This document shows, piece after piece, positions 5,292-6,603 of a stretch of 6,603 bases of DNA. The stretch spans positions 1-6,603 of the forward strand of contig CAMLEQ010000223.1 of assembly GCA_946479015.1 (NCBI GenBank), written 5' to 3'. The position numbers were made by a program, and so were the translations under genes. Every line of letters begins with the position of its first letter. The stretch's first letter is position 1. A model generated the notes under the pieces. It was not told the origin of the DNA. It did no database searches and saw only the letters and a list, made by a program, of their open reading frames with translations. The stretch comes from an uncultured Gemmatimonadota bacterium (GTDB lineage: Bacteria; Gemmatimonadota; Gemmatimonadetes; Gemmatimonadales; Gemmatimonadaceae).

Positions 5292-6603
5292 ATGCGAGTC
5301 CATCCGCTCGTCGCCCGCATCGTTCCCCTCGCGCTCGCGGCGCTCGCCGCGTGTCACCCCGCCGCCAACGCCCCGGGGCACGCGGTGCCGCCGCGCGCGG
5401 CGGCGACGTTCCCTTCCACGTGGCGCTTCCAGAGTGGCCGCACGGCGGTGACGGCGCCGCACGCGATGGTCGCGAGCAACTCGGCGCTGGCGAGCGAGGC
5501 GGGCGTGGAGATCATGCGCGAGGGGGGGAACGCGGTGGACGCGGCGGTGGCCACGGGGTTCGCGCTCGCGGTGACGTACCCGCGCGCGGGGAACATCGGC
5601 GGCGGCGGCTTCATGGTGATCCGCATGGCCGACGGCCGCGTGGCGGCGCTCGACTACCGCGAGATCGCGCCGCTCGCCGCCACGCGCGACATGTACGTGG
5701 ACGCGAACGGCAAGCTCACCGACGCGAGCGTGGTGGGGCCGCTCGCCTCCGGCGTGCCCGGAGCGGTGGCCGGGATGGCGGAAGCGCTCCGGCGCTACGG
5801 CACCATGTCGCTGGCGCAGGTGATGCGGCCGGCGATCCGCATGGCCGCCGAGGGGTTCGTGGTGGACAGCGCCCTGGCGCTGTCGGTGCACGCGGACAGC
5901 GCGCTGATCTCGCGCTTCGAGGGGAAGTCGGTGTTCCTCCCCGGCGGGAAGCCGCTGCAAGCGGGGACGCGGCTGGTGCAGCCCGCGCTCGCGCACACGC
6001 TCCGGCTGATCGCCGAGCAGGGGCCGAAGGCGTTCTACGAGGGGGAGATCGCGGACAGCATCGCGGCCGAGATGCAGCGTGACGGGGGGATCATCACGAA
6101 GGCGGATCTCGCCCGCTACCGCCCCGAGTGGCGCGAGCCGATCCGCGGCTCGTACCGCGGCGACTCGGTGTTCGCGATGCCGCCGTCGTCGTCCGGCGGG
6201 ATCACCACGATGGAGTCGCTGAACATCCTGGAGACGTTCCCCACCCTCCCCCCGTTCGGGAGCGCGGCGTACGCGCACGTGGTGGCCGAGGCGTTCCGGC
6301 GCGCGTTCATCGACCGGAACACCGAGCTGGGAGACCCCGCGTTCGTGCGGATGCCGGTGGACAAGCTCACGAGCAAGGCGTACGCGCGCACGCTCGCGGC
6401 GACGATCCAGCCGGCGCGCGCGACGCCCTCGCCGGCGTTCACGAGCGCGTCGAGCGAGCCGGTGCACACCACGCACTACTCGGTGGTGGACGCGAAGGGG
6501 AACGCGGTGGCGACGACGACGACGATCAACTCGCTCTACGGCTCGGGGGTGTTCGTGCGCGGCGCGGGGTTCTTCCTGAACGACGAGATGGACGACTTCG
6601 CGT
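5292..6603 (+). CDS. ggt: Gamma-glutamyltransferase (Ntn hydrolase), lipoprotein form, C-terminus cut by window edge
   Basis: Cleaves the gamma-glutamyl bond of glutathione and related amides, transferring the glutamyl group to water or amino acids outside the cytoplasm. The proenzyme cuts itself into two subunits. 437 residues are visible of an expected 560-600. Residues 1-21 are a lipoprotein signal with lipobox L-A-A-C, making Cys21 the likely lipidated residue; His at +2 gives no inner-membrane retention signal. Family motifs: AGNIGGGGFMV (99-109), DYREIAP (121-127) with R123 aligning with the substrate-binding Arg114 of E. coli GGT, MPPSSSGGI (296-304), and TTHYSVVD (393-400). T393 aligns with E. 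coli Thr391, the nucleophile and first residue of the small subunit. N413 and D435 align with E. coli Asn411 and Asp433. The serine pair further on lies outside the window, so intactness there is untested. ATG 5292 fits the lipobox and the ribosome site. A cephalosporin-acylase-like specificity cannot be excluded. Confidence 0.96.
   Translation, partial: MRVHPLVARIVPLALAALAACHPAANAPGHAVPPRAAATFPSTWRFQSGRTAVTAPHAMVASNSALASEAGVEIMREGGNAVDAAVATGFALAVTYPRAGNIGGGGFMVIRMADGRVAALDYREIAPLAATRDMYVDANGKLTDASVVGPLASGVPGAVAGMAEALRRYGTMSLAQVMRPAIRMAAEGFVVDSALALSVHADSALISRFEGKSVFLPGGKPLQAGTRLVQPALAHTLRLIAEQGPKAFYEGEIADSIAAEMQRDGGIITKADLARYRPEWREPIRGSYRGDSVFAMPPSSSGGITTMESLNILETFPTLPPFGSAAYAHVVAEAFRRAFIDRNTELGDPAFVRMPVDKLTSKAYARTLAATIQPARATPSPAFTSASSEPVHTTHYSVVDAKGNAVATTTTINSLYGSGVFVRGAGFFLNDEMDDFA

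Noticed and set aside
4811..6082. Plus-strand open frame of 423 codons overlapping the barrel and ggt genes
   Set aside because: It runs in another frame across both genes, is rich in Arg/Gly/Ala, and lacks a signal or domain.
4569..6476. Minus-strand open frame of 635 codons antisense to the barrel and ggt genes
   Set aside because: It gives an Arg/His-rich low-complexity translation opposite two well-supported genes; it is a by-product of GC-biased codon usage.
1..6603. Mobile element, CRISPR array, toxin-antitoxin pair or phage-defence genes
   Set aside because: No transposase or recombinase motifs, no regularly spaced repeats and no small paired genes are visible. Base composition and coding pattern look uniform across the window, with no sign of recent insertion.

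Overview
The window is very GC-rich DNA with strongly GC-biased third codon positions, densely packed genes, a Gram-negative style lipoprotein and outer-membrane protein set, and gene families (sodium:solute symporter, two-domain NagZ-like enzyme, AnmK, MurQ) in an arrangement that best fits a Gemmatimonadota-like or similar high-GC, didermal bacterium. The phylum is an inference from composition and family flavour, not from any marker gene.

Positions 1-4462 (minus strand) hold four genes read right to left with almost no space between them: murQ (N-acetylmuramic acid 6-phosphate etherase), anmK (anhydro-N-acetylmuramic acid kinase), a cytoplasmic two-domain glycoside hydrolase family 3 enzyme of NagZ type, and a sodium:solute symporter whose C-terminal part lies beyond the left edge. 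The junctions are TGATG (1-nt overlap), ATGA (4-nt overlap) and TGAGTG (zero gap), so this is almost certainly one translationally coupled operon. Together the enzymes make a contiguous peptidoglycan-sugar recycling route: NagZ removes GlcNAc from anhydro-muropeptides, AnmK opens and phosphorylates anhydro-MurNAc to MurNAc-6-phosphate, and MurQ splits off D-lactate to give GlcNAc-6-phosphate. The symporter, in the position where an importer is needed, is the most interesting part: it may replace AmpG- or MurP-type uptake.

Positions 4463-4616 are a divergent intergenic region of about 154 bp. It contains a candidate -10 element for the plus-strand genes, bracketed by two copies of an 8-bp GC-rich palindrome, plus a second small palindrome and a tandem heptamer on the murQ side. 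There is no RNA gene.

Positions 4617-6603 (plus strand) hold two genes that are probably co-transcribed: a small exported protein that looks like an outer-membrane beta-barrel of unknown function, and, 9 nt later, a gamma-glutamyltransferase with a lipoprotein signal peptide, cut by the right edge shortly after its catalytic threonine. Whether this envelope pair is functionally tied to the divergent recycling operon cannot be read from the sequence.

Most long open frames in the window, including one of over 1,100 codons antisense to the operon, are by-products of the GC-biased codon usage and are not genes. I see no mobile element, CRISPR array, tRNA or rRNA. The individual families are known; the novelty here lies in gene combination and a few residue-level or architectural features.
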